NCBI RefSeq assembly: GCF_000381925.1
Contig: NZ_KB907307.1
Location: 3,410,001-3,474,000 of the forward strand
Reading direction: 5' to 3'
DNA: 64,000 nt
Source of the DNA: Nocardia sp. BMG111209
GTDB taxonomy: Bacteria > Actinomycetota > Actinomycetes > Mycobacteriales > Mycobacteriaceae
Position 1 is the first letter of the stretch; every line of letters begins with the position of its first letter. Positions 27,428 to 38,001 of this stretch are shown in pieces. The notes under the pieces are model-generated. The model had not been told where the DNA came from and did no database searches. It worked only from the letters and a program-made list of their open reading frames with translations. The translations under genes and the position numbers were made by a program.

Positions 27428-28719
27428 GCAGCCTGGTCGTCCGCGCTCAGATCATCCTGCTGGCGCGCACTCTGCACGTGGCCCCGGAGCGGCTGGCGCA
27501 CCTGGAACGCCTCGGCCCGGACCGTCTACACGAGTTGCAGCAGCGGGTCAGCGCCGCGCTGTTCGAGCATCACAGCGAAACCTTCGCCCGGATCAGCAGA
27601 TTGGTGCCGCTCATCCCCCTGGGTATCTCGATTCCGTTGGTGCAGCGGCTGATTCCGCCGATGCTGACCGGCCGCGCGGCCGGGGCGGTGGGTATCGAGC
27701 ACCCGCGCAAGGCCGCCGAGACGATCACCATGCTGCACCCGCAGTACGCCGCCGACTGCGCACCCTACATGGATCCGCAGGCCGTCGGGCAACTCGCCGA
27801 CATCGCCCCGACCGAACCGGTGCTCGAGGTCGTCAACGAGATCCTGCGCCGCCGCGACTACGTCACCGCGGGCCCGTTCCTCGCCTATGCCACCCCGGCG
27901 CTGATCGAGGCGGTCGAGCGCGGCGTGCCCGACGACGCGGGCCTGATCTACTCCGCCGCGTTCGCATACTCGGGGACGGCGGTCAGCGCCATCGTGCGGC
28001 ATTTCCTGACCGGGCCCGGGCAGCGGATCCCGCGGATGGTGCACACGATGCTCAACGGCTCGCCGGATCTGCAGGCGGCGGCCGTCACGGTGTTCTCCCG
28101 CTGCGATCCCGACGTGGTGACGGCCGTCGGCGACATCCTGTTCGACCTCGCGCCCGCCGCCGGCATCGGCGCGGTGATCGCCGCGACGGTCCGCGGCGGC
28201 GCCGGCGCCGAACTGCTGACCTTCGCCGGCCGGCTCAGCCCGTCCGCGCTGCGCAAACTCGCGGGCAATCCGGTGCTGTACGACGGCGCCGTACTGCCGT
28301 CGCTGGTCGGCGCGCTCGCGACGAACAGCCGGGCGGACAGCTGGCGCGGGCTCGGCGAACTGGCCATGCGGATGGACGTCGACACCCGCCGCTACGTCGC
28401 CCGCTGGATCTCCGAACTGCCCGACGACGCGGTGCGGGAACTACCCACCCACGCCACCGAGACCGAGCTGTGGCCCTCGCTGCTGCGGCTGGTCGCGGTG
28501 GCCGACACCGATGTGCAGACCCGGTTCGGCGCGGTGTGGGCGACTCTTCCGCCGGAACGGCAGGCCGGGCTGCAACGCCATATCCACGAGTATCAGATGG
28601 ACAACCGCCTCGCCGCCATCACCGCCGCCGGCCAGCCGATGTCGGTGGAGGAGGTGTTCTTCCGGCGGCGGCGCATGGGCCGCCATCGCGGGCCGGAGGA
28701 CGACTGGAAACTGGGCTGA
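27424..28719 (+). CDS. Hypothetical helical-repeat protein, second gene of a two-gene unit
   Basis: The 431-residue product has no signal peptide. A hydrophobic, Pro-containing patch lies near 59-90 (RLVPLIPLGISIPLVQRLIPPM), and from about 95 to 400 the sequence looks like a chain of amphipathic helices, in the manner of HEAT-like repeats (MgtE-N-like text such as ADIAPTEPVLEVVNEILRRRD). The tail is RRRRMGRHRGPEDDWKLG. No family is recognised with confidence. The tight coupling to the 74-residue gene suggests a complex. Confidence 0.65.
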   Translation: MSSLVVRAQIILLARTLHVAPERLAHLERLGPDRLHELQQRVSAALFEHHSETFARISRLVPLIPLGISIPLVQRLIPPMLTGRAAGAVGIEHPRKAAETITMLHPQYAADCAPYMDPQAVGQLADIAPTEPVLEVVNEILRRRDYVTAGPFLAYATPALIEAVERGVPDDAGLIYSAAFAYSGTAVSAIVRHFLTGPGQRIPRMVHTMLNGSPDLQAAAVTVFSRCDPDVVTAVGDILFDLAPAAGIGAVIAATVRGGAGAELLTFAGRLSPSALRKLAGNPVLYDGAVLPSLVGALATNSRADSWRGLGELAMRMDVDTRRYVARWISELPDDAVRELPTHATETELWPSLLRLVAVADTDVQTRFGAVWATLPPERQAGLQRHIHEYQMDNRLAAITAAGQPMSVEEVFFRRRRMGRHRGPEDDWKLG

Positions 28720-28727
28720 ACCGCTGA

Positions 28728-29189
28728 TCACCGCGTACCGCGACGCTCGGCGCGGGGGCGGCGGGTGTCGACGTTGCCGGTCAGGGTTTCCAGCAGCGCG
28801 GGGAGTCCGGCGACGGTTCGCGCGGGCAGGCCGGCCACCGTTTCGTCGGCGAGGGCGCACCAGATCTTCTTCACCTCCTCCGCCAGGGCACGGCCGGCGT
28901 CGGTGAGTTCGACGATGCTGGCCCGTTTGTCGTCGGGGGCCGGGGTGCGGCGCAGATGTCCGGAGGCCTCGAGTTTGCGGGCCATCAGGGTGACGCTGGG
29001 CGGTTCGCAACCGAGCGCCTCGGCCAGCTGCGCCTGGATCACCGGGCCGTTGCGGGCGAGCTCCAGCAGCAGCACCTCCTGGCCCGGATGCAGGCCCAGC
29101 GGCGCCAGCAGGGTGGCGGCGCGGGCGCGGTGACGCAGGCTCAGCAGGCGAACGGCCTGGTTGACGGCGTCGGCTCGATCGAAGTCCAC
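28728..29189 (-). CDS. MarR family transcriptional regulator
   Basis: The 153-residue product has the winged-helix MarR domain (about 35-120: LHPGQEVLLLELARNGPVIQAQLAEALGCEPPSVTLMARKLEASGHLRRTPAPDDKRASIVELTDAGR). GTG 29189 is chosen because AGAGGAGG lies just upstream and because the alternative GTG at 29219 lies inside a 28-bp inverted repeat that is probably the operator; a leaderless start at 29219 remains possible. It is divergent from the DHA2 exporter, its likely target. Confidence 0.85.
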   Translation of the reverse strand: MDFDRADAVNQAVRLLSLRHRARAATLLAPLGLHPGQEVLLLELARNGPVIQAQLAEALGCEPPSVTLMARKLEASGHLRRTPAPDDKRASIVELTDAGRALAEEVKKIWCALADETVAGLPARTVAGLPALLETLTGNVDTRRPRAERRGTR

Positions 29190-29210
29190 GACCCTCCTCT
29201 TGACGAATTG

Positions 29211-29238
29211 GTTACGCACATAACATTATGCACGTAAC
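29211..29238. promoter_or_regulatory. MarR operator candidate
   Basis: GTTACGCACATAA (29211-29223) and TTATGCACGTAAC (29226-29238) form an inverted repeat that matches at 11 of 13 positions. It overlaps a -10-like CATAAT on the minus strand (29230-29225; GAGACA 17 bp upstream). It is centred between the two divergent genes. Confidence 0.6.
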
Positions 29239-29264
29239 TGTTCCTGCTGTCTCCGGGAGTGCTC

Positions 29265-30689
29265 GTGGTGACCGAATCGGTGTCGAATCCCTTGTCCCGC
29301 CGTGGTTTCGGCGCCGCGTGGGTGGTGCTGGCGCTGGCCTGCGCCGGGCAGTTCATGGTGATCCTGGACGCGTCGGTGGTGAATGTCGCGCTGCCGTCGA
29401 TCCAGCGGGAGCTCGGCTTCTCCCCCACCGGGCTGGCCTGGGTCGTCAACGGATATCTGCTCACGTTCGCGGGCCTGATGCTGTCGGGCGGACGCGCCGC
29501 CGACCTGTTCGGGCACCGCCGGATGTTCGTCGCGGGGCTGCTGCTGTTCGCCGCGGCGAGCCTGGCCGGCGGGCTCGCCACCGCCGCGCCGGTGCTGGTC
29601 GCGGCGCGGATGGTGCAGGGCGCCGGGGCGGCGCTGCTGGCTCCGGCCACCCTCGCGGTGATCAACACCGGATTCGCGGCGGGAGCCGAGCGGGCCCGGG
29701 CGTTCGGCGCCTGGTCCGCCGCCGGTGGCGCGGGCGGGATGGCCGGTGCGGTCGCCGGTGGCGCCATCACCGGCGCGCTGTCGTGGCGGTGGGTGTTCCT
29801 GATCAATGTGCCGATCGGGGCGGTGCTGATCGCGGTGGCGGTCGCGGCGTTGCCCGGCGCGGCGGGCGAACGGCGGGAACGACTGGATCCGATCGGCACG
29901 GTGACCGGTACGGCGGGGCTGGGGGCGCTGGTCTTCGGGGTGATGGGCAGCGGTGCATACGGGTGGACCGCAGGGCGCGTGCTGGTACCGATCGGGGCCG
30001 GTGCCGTGTTGTTGCTCGTATTCCTCACGGTGGAGCGGTATTTCGCCGCGCGGCCGATGATGCCGTTGCGGCTGTTCGGAATTCGCCAGGTGGCGGCGGG
30101 CAACGCTCTGCTGCTGTTGTTCGGCGCGATCCCGATCGCCATGTGGTACTTCACTTCTCTGCTGTTGCAGGAGGTGCTCGGCTACGGCGCGTTGCGATCC
30201 GGGCTGGGCCAGACGCCTGCTGCGATCGCCTTCGTACTGGTGGCGAGATGGTCGGCGCGATTGCTCTCGCGTTGCGGCGCAGCGATTCTGGTGGCCGGTG
30301 GCGGCGCCTGTTTCCTGGCCGGCTTCGGCTGGCTGGCCCATACCCACGCCGGCAGCGGCTATCTCACCGCCGTCCTCGGCCCGACCCTGCTCGTCGCGAC
30401 CGGACTCGGACTCGTATTCCCGACGCTCATGGCCGTCGCCACCGCGGACGCGCCGGAGGGCGACGCCGGGATCGCCGGCGGACTGGCCACTACGGCGAGT
30501 CAGGTCGGCGGTGCGGTGGCGCTGGCCGTCCTGGCGACGGTCGCGAGCGCGCGGACCGCGGCGACGAGCGGACGCGGCGCGACCGCCGCCCTCGCCGCGG
30601 GCTACGACGTCGTCTTCCTGGTGGCGGCCGGAATCGGCGTGGCGCTCGCCGTCGCCGGCGCGTTGTTGTTGCGACACCGGCGTCGTTGA
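29265..30689 (+). CDS. MFS drug exporter, DHA2 family
   Basis: The product of about 474 residues has 14 predicted spans, [17 protein letters not shown] in span 1, motif [14 protein letters not shown] and motif C-like [20 protein letters not shown] 29265 is five bases after GGGAG; GTG codons at 29259 and 29268 are alternatives. It is the third DHA2 exporter in the window, each with its own divergent regulator, here MarR. It may be read through into the lactate monooxygenase gene 62 bases on. Confidence 0.85.
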   Translation: MVTESVSNPLSRRGFGAAWVVLALACAGQFMVILDASVVNVALPSIQRELGFSPTGLAWVVNGYLLTFAGLMLSGGRAADLFGHRRMFVAGLLLFAAASLAGGLATAAPVLVAARMVQGAGAALLAPATLAVINTGFAAGAERARAFGAWSAAGGAGGMAGAVAGGAITGALSWRWVFLINVPIGAVLIAVAVAALPGAAGERRERLDPIGTVTGTAGLGALVFGVMGSGAYGWTAGRVLVPIGAGAVLLLVFLTVERYFAARPMMPLRLFGIRQVAAGNALLLLFGAIPIAMWYFTSLLLQEVLGYGALRSGLGQTPAAIAFVLVARWSARLLSRCGAAILVAGGGACFLAGFGWLAHTHAGSGYLTAVLGPTLLVATGLGLVFPTLMAVATADAPEGDAGIAGGLATTASQVGGAVALAVLATVASARTAATSGRGATAALAAGYDVVFLVAAGIGVALAVAGALLLRHRRR

Positions 30690-30751
30690 CCTCCCCCGCG
30701 GTGGGCGATTTGGCAGAATCCTGCACTTACCGCGCCGAGAAGGGACAGCCC

Positions 30752-31912
30752 GTGGCATTCGCCGACTTCCAGAACGAGATCTACTTCGCCGGTCTGGTCG
30801 GGATCCAGCCGACCCTGCCGATGCATTACGCCGGATGGGAGGAACGCGCGGCGCGGGCGCTGCCGCCGTCGGTGCTGTCCTATGTCGCGGGCGGCGCGGG
30901 CGACGAGCGGACCCAGAATGCCAACGTCACCGCCTTCGACCGCTGGGGGCTGGTGCCGCGGATGTTCGTCGGTGCGGCGGAACGGGACATGTCGATCGAA
31001 CTGTTCGGCCTGACCCTGCCCTCCCCGCTCTTCCTGGCCCCGGTCGGCGTGATCGGCTTGTGTACCCAGGACGGCCACGGCGACCTGGCGACCGCGCGCG
31101 CCGCCGCCCGCACCGGCGTCCCGATGGTCGCGTCCACCCTGACCGTCGACCCGCTGGAACAGGTGGCCGCCGAATTCGGCGACACCCCCGGCTTCTTCCA
31201 GCTGTACACGCCGAAGGATCGCGATCTGGCCGCGAGCCTGGTGCATCGCGCCGAACAGGCCGGTTACCAGGGCATCGTGGTCACCCTCGACACCTGGATC
31301 ACCGGCTGGCGGCCACGGGACCTGGGCGCCAGCAACTTCCCGCAACTGCGCGGCCACTGCCTGGCCAACTACACCAGCGACCCGGTCTTCCGCGCGAGCC
31401 TGGACAAGACCCCCGAGGAGGACCCGCGCGCCGCGATCCTGAGCTGGGTCCAGACCTTCGGCAACCCGCTCACCTGGAACGATCTACCGTGGCTGCGATC
31501 CCTCACCGACCTCCCACTGATCGTGAAGGGCATCTGCCACCCCGAGGACGCCCGCCGCGCCAAGGACGCCGGCGTCGACGCCATCTACTGCTCCAATCAC
31601 GGTGGGCGCCAAGCGAACGGCGGCCTCCCCGCCCTCGACGTCCTCCCCGAGGTCGTCGCCGCGGCCGACGGCCTCCCCGTCCTGTTCGACTCCGGCATCC
31701 GCAGCGGCGCCGACATCGTCAAGGCCCTCGCCCTCGGCGCCACCGCGGTCGGCATCGGCCGCCCCTACGTTTGGGGCGCTGCCCTGGCCGGCACCGACGG
31801 CATCGTCCACGTCCTGCGCGCCCTCCTCGCCGAGGCCGACCTGATCATGGCTGTCGACGGCTACCCCACCCTCGCCGACCTCACCCCGGACACCCTCCGT
31901 CTGGTGCGCTGA
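30752..31912 (+). CDS. Lactate 2-monooxygenase (FMN alpha-hydroxy-acid oxidase family)
   Basis: This FMN TIM-barrel enzyme, 386 residues, probably converts L-lactate and O2 to acetate and CO2. It follows the M. smegmatis enzyme closely: [26 protein letters not shown] at the start, [28 protein letters not shown]. The flavin-site Lys is at 259 (IVKGICHP), the catalytic His at 283 and Arg at 286 ([16 protein letters not shown]). GTG 30752 follows AAGGGA by six bases. Other hydroxy acids are possible substrates. Confidence 0.87.
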   Translation: MAFADFQNEIYFAGLVGIQPTLPMHYAGWEERAARALPPSVLSYVAGGAGDERTQNANVTAFDRWGLVPRMFVGAAERDMSIELFGLTLPSPLFLAPVGVIGLCTQDGHGDLATARAAARTGVPMVASTLTVDPLEQVAAEFGDTPGFFQLYTPKDRDLAASLVHRAEQAGYQGIVVTLDTWITGWRPRDLGASNFPQLRGHCLANYTSDPVFRASLDKTPEEDPRAAILSWVQTFGNPLTWNDLPWLRSLTDLPLIVKGICHPEDARRAKDAGVDAIYCSNHGGRQANGGLPALDVLPEVVAAADGLPVLFDSGIRSGADIVKALALGATAVGIGRPYVWGAALAGTDGIVHVLRALLAEADLIMAVDGYPTLADLTPDTLRLVR

Positions 31913-32108
31913 TCGAAATCCACACTGCGACAACGGATCCAGCCGCAGCCGTTCGACCCGACCCGAGCACACCATTCGACCGGACCCGAGTGGAACCATT
32001 CGACTCGACCACAGCACAGTGCCGCCTGGTACCGGCACCTTCGAGCGCTCGGCCTCGGCGAGACGTTGACGCGCTCGTCACAGCCGAATCTCGTAGACTC
32101 TCGCGTCC

Positions 32109-32936
32109 GTGACCGATGACCCCGGGATGCACCCGGATCGACCCACCCTCGGCGGGTTGTTCAACGAAGTCCCGGAGCTCTACGACCGGGTCCGGCCCGG
32201 ATATCCAGCCGAGTTGTTCGCGGACCTCGGCGCGTTCACCGGAATGGACGAACGCTCGTCGGTACTGGAAGTGGGCTGCGGCACCGGTCAGGCGACACGC
32301 TCGCTCGCGGCGCTCGGATGCTCGGTGACCGCCGTCGAGCCGGGCACTGATATGGCGGCCCTCGCTCGCCGTCGGCTCACTACCTGCGGCAATGTCGAAG
32401 TCGAGACGTCGGCGTTCGAGGACTGGGACGACCGCGGCCGGCGCTTCGATGTCCTGGTGGCCGCATCGTCCTGGCACTGGGTCGACCCGGTGATCGGCCG
32501 ACAACGAGCGCACGATGTTCTGCGTCCCCGCGGCTGGATGGCGCTGCTCGGGCACGTCGTCGTCCGCAGACCGGGAGAGCCGGAGGTATACGCCGAGACC
32601 GCCGATCTCCACGAGCGCTTCTGCCCCGGAAACCCCGGCTGGGGTCATCCGCCAGGGGAGGACGACGTCCGCACCACCGACGACAACTGGGGCCCGGCCG
32701 ACGAGCTCGGCGAGTTGTTCGGCCCGGCCATCGTGCGCTGGTACCCGACCGTTCAATGGTTCGACGGGGACGGCTTCGCCGACCTGCTGCGCTCGACGTC
32801 GCTGTACCGCCGACTCGACAGCGATATCCGTGAGCCGCTACTCGACGCCGTCGCCGAGCGCATCCGCACACATATGGACGACCGCGTCGCGCGCCGCTAC
32901 CTGACCTTTCTCCGGGTCGGACAGCGTGCCGACTGA
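32109..32936 (+). CDS. Class I SAM-dependent methyltransferase
   Basis: The 275-residue product has motif I as VLEVGCGTGQATRSLAALG, an acidic residue at the end of strand 2 (VTAVEPGTDM) and VAASSWHWVDP where many small-molecule methyltransferases have their motif II. It starts with GTG 32109 and has FNEVPELYDRVRPGYPAELFADL, typical of the Methyltransf_25/11 group. Substrate unknown; it stands alone. The gap 32937-33223 to uvrA holds no gene. Confidence 0.82.
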   Translation: MTDDPGMHPDRPTLGGLFNEVPELYDRVRPGYPAELFADLGAFTGMDERSSVLEVGCGTGQATRSLAALGCSVTAVEPGTDMAALARRRLTTCGNVEVETSAFEDWDDRGRRFDVLVAASSWHWVDPVIGRQRAHDVLRPRGWMALLGHVVVRRPGEPEVYAETADLHERFCPGNPGWGHPPGEDDVRTTDDNWGPADELGELFGPAIVRWYPTVQWFDGDGFADLLRSTSLYRRLDSDIREPLLDAVAERIRTHMDDRVARRYLTFLRVGQRAD

Positions 32937-33223
32937 GACCCGGAGATTCGGATCGGCCCCGCGGCAACGGCGATGATCGCGTCGACCGACCGAGAGGCAT
33001 TGTCGCGCCGGATGTCTCGCGTCTCCGGTCGCCGCCGTATCGACTCGGTATTCTGCCGAGCCGTACCCTCGGTACCGAGCGGTACCGTCCGGCACGCTAC
33101 CGAGCCACCGAATCCACCACCGACCGGCGTACCGATGAGGGCGGAACGTCGTACCGTCCGGATTCGACTGCACTGCAACCGAATCCGACGGGGCGGCGGC
33201 GCCGCGGCCGCCGCCGGTGAACC

Positions 33224-36217
33224 TCAGCGGAGGGCGGCGGCGCGGCGGCGGGCTGCTGCTGCCCGTTTGGGGTCCGCTTCGGCCGGTTTTTTGGCGGCCG
33301 CCTTTTTCGCGGTCTTCTTGGCGGCGGGTTTGGTCGGTGTGGTGGCGCGGCGGGTGGGTTCGGCCGGGGTGAGGGCTGTGGAGAGGAATTGGCCGGTGTA
33401 GCTGTCGGGGACGGCGGCGATCTCTTCCGGTGTGCCTTGGGCCACGACCGTGCCGCCACCTGAGCCGCCCTCGGGGCCCATGTCGATGACCCAGTCCGAG
33501 GTCTTGATCACGTCGAGGTTGTGTTCGATGACGATGACCGTGTTGCCCTTGTCGACCAGGCCGTTGATCACGGCGAGGAGTTTGCGGATGTCCTCGAAGT
33601 GCAGGCCGGTGGTGGGCTCGTCGAGGATGTAGACCGTGCGGCCGGTGGATCGTTTCTGGAGTTCGGCGGCGAGTTTGACGCGCTGGGCCTCGCCGCCGGA
33701 GAGGGTGGGGGCGCTCTGGCCGAGGCGGACGTAGCCGAGGCCCACGTCGACCAGGGTTTTCAGATAGCGGTGGATCGAGGTGACCGGCTCGAAGAATTCG
33801 GCGGCCTCCTCGATGGGCATGTCGAGCACCTCGGCGATGGTCTTGCCCTTGTAGTGGACCTCGAGGGTTTCCCGGTTGTAGCGCGCGCCGTGGCACACCT
33901 CGCACGGGACGTACACGTCGGGGAGGAAGTTCATCTCGATCTTCAGGGTGCCGTCGCCGGAGCAGGCCTCGCAGCGGCCGCCCTTCACGTTGAACGAGAA
34001 GCGGCCGGGCTGGTAGCCGCGGACCTTCGCCTCGGTGGTGGCGGCGAACAGGGTGCGGATCTTGTCGAAGACGCCGGTGTAGGTCGCCGGGTTGGACCGC
34101 GGCGTGCGGCCGATCGGGGACTGGTCGACCTGGACCAGCTTGTCGAGATGGTCGAGGCCGTTGATGCGGGTGTGGCGGCCGGGGACCTGGCGGGCACCGT
34201 TGAGTTTGTTCGCGAGGACGGTGGCCAGGATGTCGTTGACCAGAGTGGACTTGCCCGAGCCGGAGACGCCGGTGACCGCGGTCAGCACACCCAGGGGGAA
34301 GTTCACGTCGATCTCGCGCAGGTTGTGCTCGTTCGCGCCGATGACGGTGAGCTGGCGCTTCCGGTCGACGGGCCGGCGCACCATCGGGACCTCGATGCGT
34401 TCGCGGCCCGAAAGATACGCTCCGGTCAGCGAATTGGGGTCGGCCAGCAGACCCGGATACGGGCCGCTGTAGACCACCTGACCGCCGTGCTCGCCGGCCA
34501 GCGGGCCGATGTCGACCACCCAGTCGGAGGCGTGGATGGTGTCCTCGTCGTGCTCGACGACGATCAGCGTGTTGCCGAGATTCTTGAGGCGCGTGAGGGT
34601 TTCGATGAGGCGGCGGTTGTCGCGCTGGTGCAGGCCGATGGACGGCTCGTCGAGCACGTACAGCACGCCGACCAGACCAGAACCGATCTGGGTGGCCAGC
34701 CGGATACGTTGTGCCTCACCGCCGGACAGGGTGGCCGCGGCCCGCGACAGCGTCAGGTACTCGAGGCCCACGTCGAGCAGGAAGCCGAGCCGGGCCTGGA
34801 TCTCCTTGAGCACCTGACCGGCGATGGCCGCCTCGCGCTCACCCAGGTCCAGGGTGTTGAGGAAGCGGGAGCATTCGCGGATCGACAGATCGCACACGGC
34901 CGCAATGGATTTGCGGCCGGCCTCGCTGTTCAGCGTGACGGCCAGGATCTCCGGGCGCAGCCGGGCCCCGCTGCAGACCGGACACGGGACGTCCCGCATG
35001 TAGCCGTCGTAGTGCTCCTTCATCTGCTCGGACTCGGTGTTGTCGAGCCGCCGCTGCAGGAAGGGCATGACGCCCTCGAAATCGGCGTAGTACGAACGCT
35101 TCCGGCCGTACCGGTTGGTGTACGACACGTGCACCTGCTCGGAACTGCCCTCGAGCACCGCCTTGCGCACCTTGGCCGACAGCTGCCGCCAGGGGGTGTC
35201 CAGGGAGAAGCCCAGCGCGTCGGCCAGGCCCGACAGCAGGCGGAGGAAGTATTCGGCGGTCTGCCCGCGCGACCAGGGCGCGATGGCGCCCTCGGCCAGG
35301 CTCAGCTCCTGATCGGGCACCACCAGATCCGGGTCGACCTCCTTGCGGATACCGAGGCCGGTGCAGTCCGGGCAGGCGCCGTAGGGCGAGTTGAACGAGA
35401 ACGACCGCGGCTCCAGATCCTCGATGTCGAGCGGGTGGCCGTTGGGGCAGGCCAGCTTCTCGGAGAAGCGCCGCTCCCGGTCGTGCGCGTGCTCGTCGCG
35501 GTCGACGAAGTCGAGTACGACGATGCCGTCGGCGAGCCGCAGCGCGGTCTCGATGGAATCGGTGAGGCGCTGCTTGGAGGTCGGCTTCACGGTGAGGCGG
35601 TCGACCACCACCTCGATGTCGTGCTTCTCCTGCTTCTTCAGCTTCGGCGGATCGGTGAGCTGGTGCACCACGCCGTCGACCCGGACGCGGGAGTACCCCT
35701 GGCCGTTGAGCTGGTCGAACAGATCCACGAACTCGCCCTTGCGGGTGCGCACCACCGGCGCGAGCACCTGGAACTTGGTGCCCTCCGGCATCGCGAGGAC
35801 CTGATCGACGATCTGCTGCGGGGTCTGCTTGGCGATCAGCTCACCGCAGACCGGGCAGTGCGGGGTGCCCGCGCGGGCGTAGAGCAGGCGCAGATAGTCG
35901 TAGACCTCGGTGATGGTGCCCACCGTGGACCGCGGGTTGCGGTTGGTGGACTTCTGGTCGATCGACACCGCCGGCGACAGGCCCTCGATGAAGTCGACAT
36001 CGGGCTTGTCCATCTGGCCCAGGAACTGCCGCGCGTAGGCCGACAGCGATTCGACGTACCGGCGCTGGCCCTCCGCGAAGATGGTGTCGAAGGCGAGGCT
36101 CGACTTACCCGAACCGGACAACCCGGTGAACACGATGAGACTGTCGCGGGGTAGGTCGATATCGACCCCCTTGAGGTTGTGCTCCCGCGCTCCGCGCACC
36201 GTCAGGCGATCCGACAC
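33224..36217 (-). CDS. uvrA: Excinuclease ABC subunit A
   Basis: This is the damage-recognition ATPase of nucleotide excision repair, 997 residues. The first Walker A is at 32-39 (GLSGSGKS); a second is GVSGSGKST; both ABC signatures are TLSGGEAQR; zinc-binding CxxC pairs include the CEAC...CEVC finger. GTG 36217 follows GAGAAGGGA and aligns with the mycobacterial start ([14 protein letters not shown]). The last 45 residues are a Lys/Ala/Pro/Arg tail ([19 protein letters not shown]) beyond the family core, like histone H1 or HU tails. A PafBC-type promoter lies upstream. Confidence 0.98.
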   Translation of the reverse strand: MSDRLTVRGAREHNLKGVDIDLPRDSLIVFTGLSGSGKSSLAFDTIFAEGQRRYVESLSAYARQFLGQMDKPDVDFIEGLSPAVSIDQKSTNRNPRSTVGTITEVYDYLRLLYARAGTPHCPVCGELIAKQTPQQIVDQVLAMPEGTKFQVLAPVVRTRKGEFVDLFDQLNGQGYSRVRVDGVVHQLTDPPKLKKQEKHDIEVVVDRLTVKPTSKQRLTDSIETALRLADGIVVLDFVDRDEHAHDRERRFSEKLACPNGHPLDIEDLEPRSFSFNSPYGACPDCTGLGIRKEVDPDLVVPDQELSLAEGAIAPWSRGQTAEYFLRLLSGLADALGFSLDTPWRQLSAKVRKAVLEGSSEQVHVSYTNRYGRKRSYYADFEGVMPFLQRRLDNTESEQMKEHYDGYMRDVPCPVCSGARLRPEILAVTLNSEAGRKSIAAVCDLSIRECSRFLNTLDLGEREAAIAGQVLKEIQARLGFLLDVGLEYLTLSRAAATLSGGEAQRIRLATQIGSGLVGVLYVLDEPSIGLHQRDNRRLIETLTRLKNLGNTLIVVEHDEDTIHASDWVVDIGPLAGEHGGQVVYSGPYPGLLADPNSLTGAYLSGRERIEVPMVRRPVDRKRQLTVIGANEHNLREIDVNFPLGVLTAVTGVSGSGKSTLVNDILATVLANKLNGARQVPGRHTRINGLDHLDKLVQVDQSPIGRTPRSNPATYTGVFDKIRTLFAATTEAKVRGYQPGRFSFNVKGGRCEACSGDGTLKIEMNFLPDVYVPCEVCHGARYNRETLEVHYKGKTIAEVLDMPIEEAAEFFEPVTSIHRYLKTLVDVGLGYVRLGQSAPTLSGGEAQRVKLAAELQKRSTGRTVYILDEPTTGLHFEDIRKLLAVINGLVDKGNTVIVIEHNLDVIKTSDWVIDMGPEGGSGGGTVVAQGTPEEIAAVPDSYTGQFLSTALTPAEPTRRATTPTKPAAKKTAKKAAAKKPAEADPKRAAAARRRAAALR

Positions 36218-36266
36218 AGGCCGTCCCTTCTCCCTCGTTTTCGGCAATCAGAACTACCCCGCCGCC

Positions 36267-36289
36267 ATGCTAGGCACACCCACCGACAA
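36267..36289 (-). promoter_or_regulatory. RecA-NDp (PafBC-type) promoter of uvrA
   Basis: On the minus strand TTGTCGGTG (36289-36281), GGTGTGCC, TAGCAT (36272-36267). It fits tTGTCRGTG-N8-TANNNT, and its first element is identical to that of recA. The transcript should begin near 36260. Confidence 0.78.
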
Positions 36290-36372
36290 AAACTCGCGGA
36301 GGACGATCCGAGCAGGTCACAGCAGGCGGAACGGCGGGGTGTCCGAAGCTCCGAGTACGGTGTGAACATCGT

Positions 36373-36386
36373 CGGCAACGTTGCCG
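36373..36386. promoter_or_regulatory. 14-bp perfect palindrome between uvrA and the cyclase gene
   Basis: CGGCAACGTTGCCG is fully self-complementary. It lies about 120 bp before the diguanylate cyclase start and about 155 bp before the uvrA start. A regulator site is possible; no partner is known. Confidence 0.35.
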
Positions 36387-36507
36387 CGCGAACCCCTCAC
36401 CTGTAATGATCGACGATCGTAGGCCGAGGGAAGGGCCGCCGGCAGCCGCGGTGGTCATCCCGCACGGCATTCCAGTGACGTGAGTCTCCGACGGACGGGA
36501 GGTGCAC

Positions 36508-37851
36508 GTGGTTCAGGACGAGGACGGCCGGACCCCCGGCGCGCCCGACGTCGAGCAGCTCGCGCTGCTCTATCGCGATCTCGTCGAGCACAGCCCGACA
36601 TCGCTCATCATGCACGACGGCCGGTACATCGTCTTCACGAATCCCGCCGCCGAGCGGCTGCTGGGCGCCACCGCGGCCGATGAGCTGATCGGCCGCGAGG
36701 TGGTGGACTTCGTCGCCCCCGCCGACATCCCCGGCATGCGGCGGCGGTTACGCGAGCTGCGGCAGACCGGTGACACGTCGGAACGGACCGCGCTGACCCT
36801 CGTGCGCGACAACGGCGACCGCGTCGAGGTGGAGGCCGTCTCGGTGCTCACCGTCTGGCAGGGCCGCCGGGCCTACCAGGTCGTCGTCTACGACATGAGC
36901 GCGCAGCGCCGCGCCGAGGCCGCGCTGCGCCGGGCGGAGATGTACTTCACCGCCGTGGTGGAACAGCTCGAAGAGGGTGTGGCCGTGATCGACCGCAACG
37001 GCCGCATCGAATCGGTCAATCCGGCGGCGAAACGCATGTTCGGCAACGAGGGCGTGGAACTCGCCGGTGTGTCCATCCTCACGGTGCCGATGCAGTTCCT
37101 GGACATGAACGGCCAGCCGCTGCCGCTGTCGCGCTATCCGGTGTTCCACACCATCGCCACCGGCGAGCCGATCACCGACTACATCTTCGGCGTGGACCGC
37201 ACCGACGGGCAGCGGCGCTGGATCTCGGCGTCGGCCCGCCGCCTGATCGCCGACGATCCGGACTCCCCCGCGGTGTGCTCGTTCAACGACATCACCGATC
37301 AGCGGGCCAGCCGCAAACAGCTGGAATTCCAGGCCACCCACGACCCGCTGACCGGCCTGGCCAACCGCTCGCTGGTACTGGCCCGGCTCGCCGCCGCCCT
37401 CGGCAGCACCGGCCGGAAACCGGTCGCCGCGGTGCTGTTCATCGACCTGGACGGCTTCAAGAAGATCAACGACACGCTCGGCCACGCGGTCGGCGACACG
37501 GTGTTGCAGATCGCGGCGCAGCGCCTGCAGCGCGGGCTGCGGGAAGAGGACACGCTCGGCCGCATCGGCGGCGACGAATTCCTGGTCCTGCTGTCCGGGC
37601 AGGTACAACCGGACGATCTGGACGCGCTGGTCGCCCGGCTGCGGCGCGCCATGACCGAGCCGATCATCGCCCGCGGGCACCGCATCCGCGTCGACGCCAC
37701 CATCGGCGTCACCGAACTGCACGCCAACGACACCCGGTCCCCCGAGGCCGTGCTGCACGATGCCGATCTGGCCATGTACCGCTCGAAGCCGGCGAGCCGC
37801 CGCGACGGCGACATCCGGCCGCGGCGTTCCAACACCACGCATGCCTCCTGA
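36508..37851 (+). CDS. Diguanylate cyclase with two PAS domains
   Basis: The 447-residue protein makes c-di-GMP from GTP. It has PAS 1 (about 20-130, SLIMHDGRYIVFTNPAAERLLG), PAS 2 (about 140-265, FTAVVEQLEEGVAVIDRNGRIESVNPAAKRMFG), and a GGDEF domain (about 280-435). The active site GGDEF is at 354-358 and an inhibitory RxxD site (REED) at 345-348, so it should be active and product-inhibited. It has no EAL domain and no membrane span. GTG 36508 lies five bases after GGGAGG. Confidence 0.92.
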   Translation: MVQDEDGRTPGAPDVEQLALLYRDLVEHSPTSLIMHDGRYIVFTNPAAERLLGATAADELIGREVVDFVAPADIPGMRRRLRELRQTGDTSERTALTLVRDNGDRVEVEAVSVLTVWQGRRAYQVVVYDMSAQRRAEAALRRAEMYFTAVVEQLEEGVAVIDRNGRIESVNPAAKRMFGNEGVELAGVSILTVPMQFLDMNGQPLPLSRYPVFHTIATGEPITDYIFGVDRTDGQRRWISASARRLIADDPDSPAVCSFNDITDQRASRKQLEFQATHDPLTGLANRSLVLARLAAALGSTGRKPVAAVLFIDLDGFKKINDTLGHAVGDTVLQIAAQRLQRGLREEDTLGRIGGDEFLVLLSGQVQPDDLDALVARLRRAMTEPIIARGHRIRVDATIGVTELHANDTRSPEAVLHDADLAMYRSKPASRRDGDIRPRRSNTTHAS

Positions 37852-38001
37852 TCCGGCCTCCCGGCGGCGACTGTGACCAACCCGCTCACCTGCGGTGACG
37901 GCGTTGCCCGGAATATCCCACTAAACTCGACAACTCTGTTCGCTGCCCGGACCGACCACACCGGTCCGGACGCACACTCTGTGGTGACAAGGAGTTCCGC
38001 T

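Noticed and set aside
30490..31357. Minus-strand frames opposite the lactate monooxygenase gene
   Set aside because: The plus strand encodes a complete, well-conserved enzyme.
33521..36154. Plus-strand frame of 877 codons opposite uvrA
   Set aside because: Shadow of uvrA; composition is typical of antisense GC-rich DNA.
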